NCBI GenBank assembly: GCA_936450465.1
Contig: OW388292.1
Span: forward strand, 23,528,652-23,592,651
DNA length: 64,000 bases
DNA from: Gibbula magus
Lineage: Eukaryota > Mollusca > Gastropoda > Trochida > Trochidae
Reading direction: 5' to 3'
Below the pieces are notes generated by a model, which did no database searches, was not told the origin of the DNA, and saw only the letters and a list, made by a program, of their open reading frames with translations. Shown piece after piece: positions 25,366-36,396 of this stretch. Numbering within the stretch: position 1 is the stretch's first letter; every line of letters starts with the position of its first letter. Position numbers and translations under genes: made by a program.

Positions 25366-27571
25366 ATGATGCTAACAAGCAAACAATTTGAAACTGGGCT
25401 TGTCCTGATCCCACTGAATTGAAAATTGTTTTACAATTGTTTTTTGACACCTTTGCCTGTTGGTTAAAACAGCCAATACTCAAGCTATCCACGCTTCAAT
25501 ATCGATGCCAATGTCAAATTATTATGAAGGTCCGATAATATCATTCCCTGTGGTGTATTACTGGCATTGAGATAACAAACAACCCACAAAATCATTGGAA
25601 ATGTTTGAACACTTCATGAAAGCTTGCAGATTGACATCTAAATGAAACGGTGAATACTTCAGTGAATATTGCTGTTTAGTTTTCTAAATTGTACAATCCA
25701 TTTTTCTAGATGCGTCAGAAATGTTTTCACAGATAAAGTTGGCTGATATCTCTGAAAGGTTGAACTCGTATTGATATCATATTGGATTAATTTCAAGGGC
25801 CCCTCTCAAAATCTTATGCTCTACTACAAATCGAATACTTGGTCCTTGCAATGTAAATATCAATAGAAATTACTGGACATACTTAATTCAACCTTTAGAA
25901 TGACATTGATTTCTATCTTGATGGTAGTAACTGACGAAATCAATTTTACTGACAGAAATGCTCTGAATATCAGGAACTGAATTGGAATAATGAGGTAAAA
26001 TCCAATAGTTTACATGAGGGTTAATGATACCGTTGATAGAAACAAAACTGTGTTGCTTTGATATATAGTTGCTTGATTGTGTTGAATAAGATTTGAACAT
26101 GGTACATCATATTTTACACTCTTACGAATCCATCTTCTACGAACCGGCTCTTCATACGAAAACACTGGTTCCTATGCATGTTCATTGTAGACGTTTTACT
26201 GTTTATAAATACTGCAAAACTATGACAAAATTAAATAAGATTTGAGACATTATCATAAACTAATAATAACAAGTGTTCAAACATGCACCAATATATAACA
26301 TCGTTATTAAATGATCCAACCATTTTTACAAAGGAATAATGTCAATAGAAAATGTTTTCTTTTCAACTCACGAATTCAACGATTAACAGATTAACCTGAA
26401 TCATATTAATTATCATTATTCACGAATTCGAATGTAATTCTGCTTATTTTTTAATTAGGCAATTAACTTAATATTAATACATAGGTCATGGCAAAACTTA
26501 TTTTTAGAATTGTTTAATCATTCAGTTAGATGGACAATGTATATGACGTCTACCCTGAACTGATAAACAATTAAGTGAAATAAAATTGAACCACAAAATA
26601 AACACTTTTTTTCCCTTTATATGATATGTATAAGTGTTTCAGGGGAATAATAATCGTCATCTCATAATTCTAAAATGAACACAATACTAATCGAACATGG
26701 TACATCATATTTTACACTCTTACGAATCCATCTTCTACGAACCGGCTCTTCATACGAAAACACTGGTTCCTATGCATGTTCATTGTAGACGTTTTACTGT
26801 TTATAAATACTGCAAAACTATGACAAAATTAAATAAGATTTGAGACATTATCATAAACTAATAATAACAAGTGTTCAAACATGCACCAATATAGAACATC
26901 GTTATTAAATGATCCAACCATTTTTACAAAGGAATAATGTCAATAGAAAATGTTTTCTTTTCAACTCACGAATTCAACGATTAACAGATTAACCTGAATC
27001 ATATTAATTATCATTATTCACGAATTCGAATGTAATTCTGCTTATTTTTTAATTAGGCAATTAACTTAATTTTTTGGCAGCGTAATTCTATCACATTGCA
27101 CAGGGGGTGTTTAACAACAACTCATTCACGATTGTAATTTTGGAATTCAGTTTCAGGCTCAACACTAAATTCAGAGAAATTGCGGTATTGATTGTAACGA
27201 TTTTGAATAATGTTACAATTACCACTATCAAGTTTAGTCAATTAGAACGACATAGCAAAACATTTGACTGTTTCACAGAAGAGAACAGAAAGTCGTTTTC
27301 AGATATTGAATACCATGTCATTGAGTGAAACAATTGAACTGCCAATTCGTTTCTTTGATTACCTGTTAGGATACTTTTCCTTCGGATGATATTTACGATT
27401 TCAACTTCAAGTTCTGATTAATTCATATTTTATTAAACCAATTATCTGTTATTCAATAAATGTTCACCATTTCAGCAAATATGTTAACTCAATCATAAAA
27501 TATCAGTGCATTTGTCGGTTTGAGGAATAATTTTTTAAACTTATTTTGCATTGTTATGACATGATGCTTAA
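25366..27571 (+). repeat. Large dispersed repeat, copy Y (first part)
   Basis: Matches 16590-17965 of copy W and 62180-63680 of copy Z, beginning near ATGCTAACAAGCAAACAA. Interrupted by a local tandem duplication. Ends exactly at the TTAA where the 7.4-kb element is inserted. Confidence 0.8.
26101..27071 (+). repeat. Recent local duplication, 598-bp offset
   Basis: About 370 bp starting GGTACATCATATTTTACACT at 26101 recurs almost unchanged at 26699. The roughly 225-bp spacer between them (from TAATACATAGGTCATGG, about 26475) together with the start of the second copy recurs at 37515-37880. The near identity implies a much younger event than the W/Y divergence. Confidence 0.88.
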
Positions 27572-27791
27572 AGGTGCACTCCGGCAAATTTTTGACCTTT
27601 TTCACTCTTAACTGTTCTGAAACGTTAACAATATACATTACCTATTGGTTAAAATTTAAAAAATAATAAAAAAATAAATTTTAAGTTATATTTGAAAAAC
27701 ATTTTTTTGTGTGAAGTTTAGTGGTACGCAATAACAGTAAGTCGTCACGTGACTTCCGGTACTCGCGTGTAACACGACAACACGATGGATC

Positions 27792-28819
27792 ATGGCCACT
27801 CAAGCGACTGAGGAAACTTTCATGGTATGTGGACGTAATATTGTTTTCCATGGGTACATGTGGTGTATATATTGATTGATGTACAAGTGAATACGCATTG
27901 AACATTTCAAATATGTCATGTTGAGAATATGTATGTTCGTAATAATAATTCAAGTTCGAAGTTCGGTCATCTGTAGTTCACTGTTCCGCGCATTACGAAT
28001 CGCAATCGCTGAATCAGCTGTTGATTCGTTGAACAATAACTTTTATAAGACAATACTGTTTTGAGTTTATGTAAGACATCGGTAAGGTAAAATTGTACCA
28101 TCACACTACCGGTACGAGTCTTCGTCGTGTAAAATGAATGCAAAATTTATTATGGATCTACGAAGTCTCTTCCACTTCGCCACCTTGTCAACCGAATACC
28201 GTAAATCCTTGAATAATCGCCCGGTCTATATGATAAATTCCTCGTTGATATACATAATTGCATGCCGAGTTAAATTTAGCAAATGTAAACAAACTAGTGC
28301 ATGGTAGTCTCCGGCTATAGTCTCCTTTTTAGAAATAATTCCGGCATATTTATGTGACTTTCAACCTCACGGCAAGAGCTTTATTTACAATATATTTACA
28401 ACTTAAAATCTACCCGATTATTCAAGGATTTACGGTAATAACTGTTCCTTTGTTTTGATTACCAGCACATTCTTGATTAATAACTACGTTTCTCTTTTCT
28501 TTGGAAATACTGAAAATAAATCCAATTAGATAGGCTACCAAAGGGGTAAAACTTAATAATTATTAACTAAAAGCAAAATTTTATTTAAATTGGTGCAAGT
28601 ATTATGTTGTGATATACTATCTGATCATCTGTCATTTGCTATTGACTAGGTTCAATGAAAACATACTTTTATATTAAATGCTTGCATCAATTAAGTCATG
28701 TATTTTTTAATGACTTGTTAAAAATAAAGTTAAAATTGATTTTGCAGAAGGAAGCAGAGAAAGACACTCCGGAAGGAGCAATGAATAGAGGGGCGGGTCC
28801 AGCTTGTTACGGCAGTTGA
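27792..28819 (+). CDS. Candidate two-exon short ORF near the left end of the TTAA element
   Basis: Exon 1 is 27792-27824 (MATQATEETFM) and ends at a good donor, GTATGT. An acceptor TTGATTTTGCAG ends at 28747, and exon 2 (28748-28819) continues in phase as KEAEKDTPEGAMNRGAGPAC plus YGS and a stop, 34 residues in all. An AATAAA lies about 80 bp downstream (28900). Just upstream of the ATG the DNA is locally GC-rich, with CACGTGACTTCCGG at 27746, which looks promoter-like. I do not recognise the peptide. It is very short, so it could be a chance pairing or the ends of a longer, differently spliced transcript. Confidence 0.25.
28199..28435. mobile_element. 237-bp MITE with TA target duplication
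   Basis: CCGTAAATCCTTGAATAATC at the left end is the complement of the right end, and TA flanks both sides (28197-28198, 28436-28437). TA duplication suggests a Tc1/mariner-type origin. A related fragment is at 33483. Confidence 0.85.
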
Positions 28820-28899
28820 CTAGAAGAGGGCAGGTGAAGACATTTGGCTGTAAGAGGCTGATGATGTGGAGAGGTTGAGAATTTTGTATTAACAATAAC

Positions 28900-29798
28900 A
28901 AATAAATATTATGATTGAAGTGATGTTTTTTTATTCACTGGATTAATGTGTTAGTGGTGTTGACAAAAGTGAGCACGCATGCCTATCAGTTTCCCAGAAA
29001 CTGCTGTTAGCAGTGTAAAAAGCTGGAATTATGACTGATATTAAATAATAGATTAAAGGGACAGAACTCCATAAAAATCAGCCCCTCTGCAATTTGGTGT
29101 TGAATGAAAGCAAAGTGTCATAATGTGGTGTCCATTTCTAGACCCCACACATCAAGCTTGTACATTTATAAAACACACTGATATTCATGAGCGGGAACAA
29201 TGGTTTATTCACCCAGCAGTACAATTGGGTACCTGGTATGAAAGTTAAGGCAATGTAACATAAGTTCAAGCACTTTAATTGGCAGCTAGGTTGCATGCTC
29301 CAAGTCAACATCCAAGTCTATCATTGACAAATTTCAAGTCATGCTGCATTTTATCAACTTTTCTATGTATGCTCCTACACTAGCACAGAAAAATTAACAA
29401 ACTGAAGCAATTTAAATTAGCCAGTGACTTCAGGAAAAATTGACTTTCAGTGACTTGAGGTTGAAAAAAGAACAATGTTGGTCTTTACATCAGGGTAACA
29501 ATGTGTGTGCAGTATGAGCATGTCCCTTAGTGGTGAAGAGTTCAGCCGGTAGAAGTATCGGATCCTATTATTATTATTATTTATGAAGCCATCATTGACT
29601 AGGAGCTTCTCATGTTGATAATATTCTTAGAATGGATTGAAGATCAATGTAAGATGCCAAGTTACTGGTGCTTCATCCATGGATAACTGAAACATAAGAA
29701 AAGATTTAAACATCAATATTGTACAATTCAGTTCTAAATGTTCATTATGTCAATTATTAACAAGCAACCATCACGGTTAAGATATATCCTATTATCCC
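28900..29798. other. TTAA-element interior, no clear gene
   Basis: AT-rich sequence. A candidate terminal exon on the minus strand begins at 29686 (acceptor TTTCAG at 29687-29692). Confidence 0.4.
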
Positions 29799-30040
29799 GG
29801 GTATACCCAACTTCCCAATGCAAGGCATAATTCTTGCCAGTCTCCATTACTGGCTGATTTAGGCCTTGCACTATTTCCTTAAGAAATCTGTGCTTAGAAA
29901 TCCAGGCCCACTAAGCATTTCTGGTGCAGCGATTCACTATCTAGGCAAAACAAAGCAAGGGAAATACCGCAAGGCTTAAATCAGCCAGTAATGCAGACTG
30001 GCAAGAGTTATGCCTTGCGTTTGGAAGTTGGGGTATACCC
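29799..30040. mobile_element. Palindromic foldback MITE, full copy
   Basis: Both ends carry the palindrome GGGTATACCC, followed by about 85-bp imperfect inverted arms (CAAGGCATAA, CTTGCCAGTCT, TTACTGGCTGATTT). The centre holds AGATAGTGAATCG complements. Partial relatives lie at 23785 and 32667. Confidence 0.88.
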
Positions 30041-30568
30041 TGCAACTGGCATACTGTTTTACTTTGCTGAATAATATGTCCAATGTTATAGAACATATTT
30101 GGAATCTTAAACAGAATATAAACTAGTTTTCTAATTTAAAAAAGAAAAATACAGTTGGTGGGGTCATAATAAAGTAAACTAACTTCAAAATTTAGAATTG
30201 ATTTGGGTGTTAAGTTCCAAAAGGTCTAGAGAGCTGAAAAGTTGTGTGCAGACTCCTTGGCAAATGGGGATTTTAAATTGTAGGTTATGTGACCTGTGAC
30301 CCCAAATGGGGTCACAGTGGTTATGATCTAAGAACCTATCTTTTGCTTGTAAACAATAACTTAAATAACTTAAATATTCAACTTTAGATAGTAAATCAAT
30401 GAAACCCTGATGAGATACAGAGCCCATGGCTCTATTTTTATATTTTATAAAATGTATTGTCCATTTATCACAATTCCATATTGATGATAAGATTAAAATT
30501 AAAAAAGTAATTAAATTTAAAAAAATTGGAGAGAAACAATACAAATCCCTTCTCAAGTGAGTATACTG
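30041..30568. other. TTAA-element interior, no clear gene
   Basis: A 142-codon minus frame (30613-30185) overlaps the end of the neighbouring hAT MITE and shows no domain, so I do not call it. Confidence 0.4.
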
Positions 30569-30963
30569 TAGGGCTGGGACGGGTAGATATTTCCTACCCG
30601 GGTACCCGACCATCTGTTACACTACCCTACCCGGATACCCGGATACCCGTTTTGTCGATCTCCAACATCTAATTGTAAGATTTTGTACTACTTTATTCAA
30701 CTGGTTGGCTGGAATATGGGGCTAGAAGCCTAGCATAGAGACCCATGGCTATTTCAATCAAATTTATTATGTATGACAATAGATCATTTTAATATTATGT
30801 TAGAATCTTCAAATACATTGTAATCTTGAAATGAAAGAATAGCAAATTAAACTGTCTTATGATTAGTCACATGATAAAAACGGGTCCGGGTAATGTGATG
30901 GGTACCCGGGTCCTACTCAGTACCAACCCGTCCCGGGTATCCGGGTTACCCGTCCCAGCCCTA
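30569..30963. mobile_element. 395-bp hAT-type MITE with 8-bp target duplication
   Basis: The ends TAGGGCTGGGACGGGTA and TACCCGTCCCAGCCCTA are inverted repeats. GTATACTG is duplicated exactly on both sides (30561-30568 and 30964-30971). Eight-base duplications and a TAGGGCTGGG end are standard for hAT MITEs. Subterminal blocks are rich in CGGGTACCCGGG. Confidence 0.93.
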
Positions 30964-31356
30964 GTATACTGTATTAATGAATCCTACTTATGAGTAGAAA
31001 AATCATTCACAAAAACCTGACCAAAACCCAATGAACATTTATCATAGACCGTAGACTAAAATTCAGTCTATGGAATTTTTTTAATTATTGTATCTTCATC
31101 CTTATGATTACATATTTTTCAATACTACCAGTTTATGTAATCAGTTTATCTAGACTTGCTGAATACAGATCTAGACTGTATTAAAGGCTCTTATTTTTAC
31201 ACAGTCATGGAGCAGGATTACATAGCAGAACTGATGAGCTAAAAATACAGCCATGGGCTCTGTAGCTCATCAGGATATGTATTGATTGCAAATAAATACA
31301 ATAATTACATATCTGGGATTACAGTTTCAGTTAAAGATGTGATAATTACAACTTAC

Positions 31357-33165
31357 TCAACTTCTTGCATGTTGAACAGTTTTGCTTTGAAACACTAGGT
31401 AGGGGCCTTTCATCCACCTGGATCTCATCTGCACAGGTAACTCAATGAACAGTCTCTTGTTGGGCTAGGGTCATACATGATGCTTTCACTTTCATTAGTG
31501 GTTTCCGTAATGTCGAAGAGGTGTAATGTCCCATAAGTCTTCGGAGAATGTGATAATCTCCAACATTGTTGGCTGAATCGCTGAAATAGTTACATATATT
31601 GTATTATAAATATAAAATTTCACATCTATATTTGCAATTATTATGAATGTATAACTGAACAGGATGACAGCCATCTAACATTGTTCAATATTGTTCCTAT
31701 TGGACACATAACTATTAGTGCTTAGCTAGTGAAAGAAGAACTCTGTAGCTCATCTGGTATTAATTGCTTTATTTATTTATGTCCCCTGAAAAAATGTTCG
31801 TGAGACATAATGTTTTCGCCTCCGCCCGTTATTCGGTCATTCGGTCATTCCGAAATGCTTTCTTTTCCGGGCCATATGTTCAATATTTTTTCACGAAACT
31901 TGGTATGTGGTTAGATCTAGTGGTGGAGTGGTGCCTTTTGCTATTTTGGTAATTCTGAATTTTTTTTTCTTTCTTGTTTCCATGGAACCTATTGAACTTA
32001 GTGCAAATTGGGGGTAGGGACCTTTTCTGGCCTCTATTTCAAAATCTATCTAGTATTTCTTTACGAAACTTGGTATGTGGTTAGACCTAGTGGTGGATTG
32101 GTGCCTTTTGCTATTTTGGTTATTCTTAATTTTTAAATTTGTTTCTGTTTTCCATGGAAACAATTTGAACTTAGTGCATATTGGGGGTAGGGATCTTTCC
32201 GGCCTCTATCTCCAAAACCGTTCAATATTCTTTCACCAAACTTTGTATTTGCTTAGACCTAGTGATAGAGTGGTGCCTTTTGCTACTTTGGCTATTCTGA
32301 ATTTTTTATTTCTCGTTATTAATGCAGTATTGAATTTAGTGCTTAGCATAAGTGAACAATAAGGGTAATATGACTAGATGGGATTGAAAGTTGGAGCGGG
32401 GGACATCACAGTGCATCACATGCACATATTTCTAGTTATTTTTAAGATTGAAAACTCATAGTATGAATAATCCACAGTGATCCAGGAGTTTTACAAGCTC
32501 ACAGGGCTACCAATTCTCAACTTGTGTTAGCCAAAGGTTACAATATTAGTCTCAGACCAAAGGACTAGTGTCAAATTTATTTCTGAATGTGAAAGAGTGA
32601 ATCATTATTATGATTTAATAAATGTCTCGTAAAGGTTTATGTTGGTAATTTAAAATTTTAATACTAAATGCAACTTCCAAACGCAAGGAATAACTCTTGC
32701 CAGTCTGCATTACTGGCTGATTTATCCCTTGCGGTATTTCCCTCGCTTTGTTGTGTCAAAACAGCGCTTATTAGAGACCCGGCGCTTATTTCTTTAATAG
32801 AATATTGAAGTTTACTAAGGAAGCATTAATCTAATGGTTTAGACCCGGCGCTTATTGGAGGCCCGGCACTTATTTTTTCAACTACCATTGACCCCCCAGC
32901 GCTTATTAGAGGCCCGGCGCTTATTGGAGACCCAGCACTTATTAGAGGAAATATGGTATATTTCAAATTATCAGTAATGTTTACTCCAGTTTTGGGTTTC
33001 TACATACCTAATAATAATTACTGAAAAATAAATACCGGTACTTACAGAATGATGGGTTTGTTCCAGATATCTAATTCTTTTCTCATTCTGCATGTACACA
33101 CTAGTTTTGAAAAGCAGTTGGAATTTTCTGCTTTCATAGACTCATCTGCAGTAGTCAGCTTCACA
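31357..33165 (-). CDS. Candidate spliced gene in the TTAA element, two phase-matched exons
   Basis: Exon B, 33165-33046, lies between an acceptor TTTATTTCAG and a donor GTAAGTACC and reads VKLTTADESMKAENSNCFSK, then LVCTCRMRKELDIWNKPII. Exon C, 31580-31357, follows an acceptor AACTATTTCAG, continues in the same phase (LDSANNVGDYHILRRLMGHY) and ends at a GTAAGT donor. One in-frame TGA lies at 31444-31442, after QQETVH; beyond it the frame stays open as VTCADEIQVDERPLPSVSKQ, then NCSTCKKL. The exon C end resembles the exon B start (V-T-ADE, then a CxC or CxxC pair and a basic-leucine end), suggesting an internal repeat. The next acceptor (29687-29692) would add IIHG and a stop. I do not recognise the product. 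The TGA makes this copy a possible pseudogene. Confidence 0.4.
31781..32406 (+). repeat. Minisatellite-bearing repeat, about 170-bp units
   Basis: Three units share ACGAAACTTGGTATGTGG, TTAGACCTAGTG, GTGGTGCCTTTTGCTA, TTCCATGGAA and GGGGGTAGGGA. The block starts GTCCCCTGAAAA and ends GCGGGGGAC, an inverted pair. It is related to the array at 59545 through the GTGGTGCCTTTTG core. Confidence 0.82.
32667..32755 (+). mobile_element. Foldback MITE, one-arm fragment
   Basis: ACTTCCAAACGCAAGG, CTCTTGCCAGTCTGCATTAC, TGGCTGATTT, CTTGCGGTATTTCCCTCGC: one arm of the 29799-30040 element, cut before its centre. Confidence 0.8.
32762..32950. repeat. Cluster of GGCGCTTATT-type motifs
   Basis: Seven copies of an (A/G)GC(G/A)CTTATT word, mostly preceded by CCCGG or CCCAG and followed by AGAG or GGAG, lie within about 185 bp, some adjacent and some spaced. 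It may be the subterminal region of an unrecognised DNA transposon. Confidence 0.6.
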
Positions 33166-33482
33166 CTGAAATAAAAACAATCAGCATGCAATTATTAATG
33201 TATAAAATCTTTAAAGCAAAGAAGTGTAATTGAATTTGACTATTATTTAATTTGACATTCAATCACTATTTAAAATATTCCTGCTTTTTCCTTTGGTACT
33301 ACACATATTTCTCATATTTTAATCAATCAACAACATTATGGTTCAGAACTGTTTATTATTAATAATTTGGTATTTGTCATTGACAAAATATAACACAAAC
33401 AGAAGTAATTATGTTTGACACAAAGGGCCTAGGAAGAGGGAATTGTATATGAATTAAATTAATTAAAAACAAACATTCAAGG

Positions 33483-33590
33483 TACCATTAATCCTTGAAT
33501 AATCACCTGCCTTGAATAATTGCTGAGTCTAAGCCCTTTTTTAAATAAATAATCGCCTGCCTTCAATAATAATCAGGCTACAGTTAGCAT
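33483..33590 (+). mobile_element. Fragment related to the 28199 MITE
   Basis: TACCATTAATCCTTGAATAA, then CCTGCCTTGAATAATTGC and AATAATCGCCTGCCTTCAAT, echoes the 28199 terminus in near-tandem form. Confidence 0.55.
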
Positions 33591-34519
33591 TTGTAAATAA
33601 ACTAATGGCTATTTCCTTTTCAAACATAATTCCAGCATAAGCATAACAGGAAAATTAACATGGACATGGACATTTCAATTTTAATCATTTTATGTGTTCA
33701 TTTATATATTTTTTCTCTCACTCCATTCTATTCATCCTTGGTGTACAGTCTATTCAGTAGCAGAAATTATTTGTTCATCACATTTTATAAAAAATTATTT
33801 ATATATAGTTACCAGTGGACAACTATAAGCAATATGTAAACCTAACTGAATTACATTCAAGTTGATGAATTCTAAAAAATGTAACATAATAACGATAGTA
33901 CACTTTACTATCATATGAAATAGGGTAGATGATCTATTTTTGTTGTTGAAGTAGGCCAAATGACAAGTAATGAAATCATGAAAATAGTTTAAATTACATT
34001 ACAGGAATTTACTGCATTCCAAATATGAAACAGTGATTTTATTCACGGTCATAATACAAGAGGATTAAACAAATCTACAAGATTAATTTTGTCATTCAAT
34101 TATCAGACTGACTGGCAAACAGAATATTGACCAAACAAATTCTTATTCCGGAAGTGAGAGACTCAGAGAGCTGAGAGTGAAAATTGGGACATGAAACTAA
34201 CAATTACTATAGATTCAAACGTCTACAAGGCGTAAATTAGGCCTAGATTTATTTGTAGGCCTACTTGCGCAAACCAAAACTTAGTTGCGATCTGGTCTGA
34301 AGAATATTTATTACCGGAGAAAAAGTAAACACTGCCAGCCGCATGAGGCGACGTTGTTCAGTTCAATGGAATTTGGGACAGAAGAAATTATATTTGAAAC
34401 TATTTACCTTTACGTGTTCCTACAAACCTGAGGCTTGACGTGCACATTTCAAAACCTAAATATATTTGATTATCCACAAGTTATGATAAAATAATAAAGT
34501 GTGAAAGCGTCCCACTCAC
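33591..34519. other. TTAA-element interior, no clear gene
   Basis: AT-rich; would be intronic if the candidate minus-strand gene is real. Confidence 0.4.
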
Positions 34520-34690
34520 CTCTCGACAGCTGCTCGACTCCAGTCGCGTATCTCGACAGTACCGGTGCTCCGACACTGTGACAGTTGACATGCGTCGAGG
34601 TTTGGGAGAAAATGACCGTCCTTCAAGTTGGTCCTACGGCAACGTGGAAATATTCGTGTCTTTGATGGTTGCTCGCTGTAGATCTTTTAT
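34520..34690 (-). CDS. Candidate first exon at the right end of the TTAA element
   Basis: On the minus strand a GC-richer stretch ends at a strong donor, GAGAG followed by GTGAGT (34519 downwards). An ATG at 34591 gives MSTVTVSEHRYCRDTRLESS and SCRE up to the donor. A second frame, open from about 34690 and reading GTVEIRDWSRAAVES, is the one whose phase would join exon B at 33165, but it has no ATG. Either an intervening exon is missing or this is coincidental. A mirror-image GC-rich exon and promoter candidate sits at the left end of the element. Confidence 0.25.
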
Positions 34691-35011
34691 TAATATGACT
34701 GTCGATTGTCTGAAGGCTCCGTCGGATTGTCGTCGGTGCTTTCGCTACACGTTTGTTTACTGCACTGTGAGGAGTTGGTGGTGGAAGTGGTGTACACGCG
34801 AGTCAATCATTTCCGGTTTAGCCGCCATATTTATGGAAACGTTTCCATAATTAAGATGATAGATTTTAGCGGTGATTTTCTCGAAAACCTCTCGACAAAT
34901 TTTTGCCATTTTTCGTGGAAGTGTCTGAATAGTAGAAATGAACAAATCCATGTTAAATAATTGCAGGAAAACCTTCTAGTTTAAAAGTGGAAAATATGCC
35001 GGAGTGCACCT

Positions 35012-36396
35012 TTAAATTGTGTTGTGCGTTTTCATATTGTTGAACACTGATTATTTGTCATCTCGTTATTTTTTGGTTAGACAATGGACAACAGCGCAAA
35101 ACTGTAAAGTATACTAAATTATTCATCACTCATCTTTATTTCTTCATGCATTACACGCAAGTCCAAGTCCAAATATCCCATAATAGTTTAATCAATCTGT
35201 GTTAGTAATTTATATTGGAAAATTCCCATCAATGGATGAAGGACTTGATCTTGTGACATGGAACTTTCAATATCCAGGGAAAATCAATAAAATACTGTCA
35301 AGATGAAAGGATTTAGGAACCTGTTTAAGTGGTAATCAATTCCTTGACTGATCAAATCGTCAATTCACCGAATATAAATTCTACCTATTACACATGAATG
35401 ATAAATTCCTCATACCATTTAAAAAGAAACACATAGATGGAATCCGTGGCAGGTTTATTATGATGTTTAACAAGTGCAATTAGCAACACTCAAAAGATTC
35501 TGTAATGACTGATGCGAACAGAAGTACATTCACATGGAACATAACTCCGCAATGAGGCGATGTTATCAGTGATTCTTGTGGCCAAGTTCTCCCTAATACT
35601 ATTCCCTGAGAATGCATTCACTTTTAATACAGTACAGTAATATACAGTATATTGAAACGTTTGTGGATACAACATCTCATAACACGATCCTATAAACCGT
35701 ATCCATATCCATATTGGAACAAAATGGCTCGACGTAGAAAGCCACGAATTTTCTGGAACTCTTCAGTGTGAATGGTCACTCAATGGGAAACGGACTCGCA
35801 TGACTTAACCAAACCATGTACATTTGTTTTACAAATAGTTGGATTGATTCAGGTTAATTGTTTAGCTATTGGTAACACATATACCTTTTTGTGAAAGCAC
35901 TTCTTTCAACGGTGTGCTACAGCATCTTTAAACATAACAAAGATACATAGAGAATCTCACCCAAGTGTCTACTGATATCAAATATATCAACACGAGTTGA
36001 TAAAAGTTACAAATATCCTACCTGTGTTACACGTAAACCTTTGTATTATTCAGTTCCATCTCTACTGCAACCTATCGTCCAACACTGGTGCTACTTTACA
36101 TCATTCCATGCCAGTCAGACACATTGATTGCTGTATTTCATTTGTTGTGTGTTCAGTAATATCTTGCACTACATGATCTAAACGCAACCTCTATACACCC
36201 CTTAACATTCTCCACGCACGCCATAAGATAAACTACCTTAAGCTTACATAAAGGACAGAAGATGAAAGAGATAATATGTTCAGAACGAACTTTTACTGGA
36301 GATGAATAAATTGAAAGATAAAACAAAATGCCTACGAACATCACCCATTCATTATTACCAGAACAGGAAGCTTTCGCATGTGTCTCGGCTTAGTAA
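35012..36396 (+). repeat. Large dispersed repeat, copy Y (second part)
   Basis: Resumes at the TTAA with ATTGTGTTGTGCG and TATTGTTGAACACTGA, matching 17968-18005 in W and 63684-63715 in Z. It then follows W through 35080-35600 (copy X type) and 36050-36396. Confidence 0.8.
35640..35932 (+). mobile_element. TTAA-type MITE, copy C
   Basis: Shares the left part CAGTATATTGAAACGTTTG with copy B, the CCATGTACATTTGTTT block and the right end GTGCTACAGCATCTTTAAA. The central hairpin present in A and B is deleted. Confidence 0.65.

Larger units (their letters stand above)
27572..35011. mobile_element. 7.44-kb TTAA-flanked element with 15-bp terminal inverted repeats
   Basis: The left end AGGTGCACTCCGGCA (27572-27586) is the exact complement of the right end TGCCGGAGTGCACCT (34997-35011), and each end abuts TTAA (27568-27571 and 35012-35015). 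Copies W and Z carry an uninterrupted site, GCTTAAATTGT near 17965 and TTCTTAAATTGT near 63681, so this is a genuine insertion into copy Y. TTAA duplication is characteristic of piggyBac-like transposition, although these ends do not start with the usual CCC. I found no transposase. Inside are candidate exons, three MITE-type insertions and a minisatellite. Confidence 0.85.

Noticed and set aside
30185..30613. 142-codon minus-strand frame
   Set aside because: It overlaps the end of a hAT MITE, has no domain, and lies in AT-rich repeat DNA.
27572..35011. Calling the TTAA element an autonomous piggyBac
   Set aside because: No transposase motifs found and the termini do not begin with the usual CCC; only the TTAA duplication is shared.
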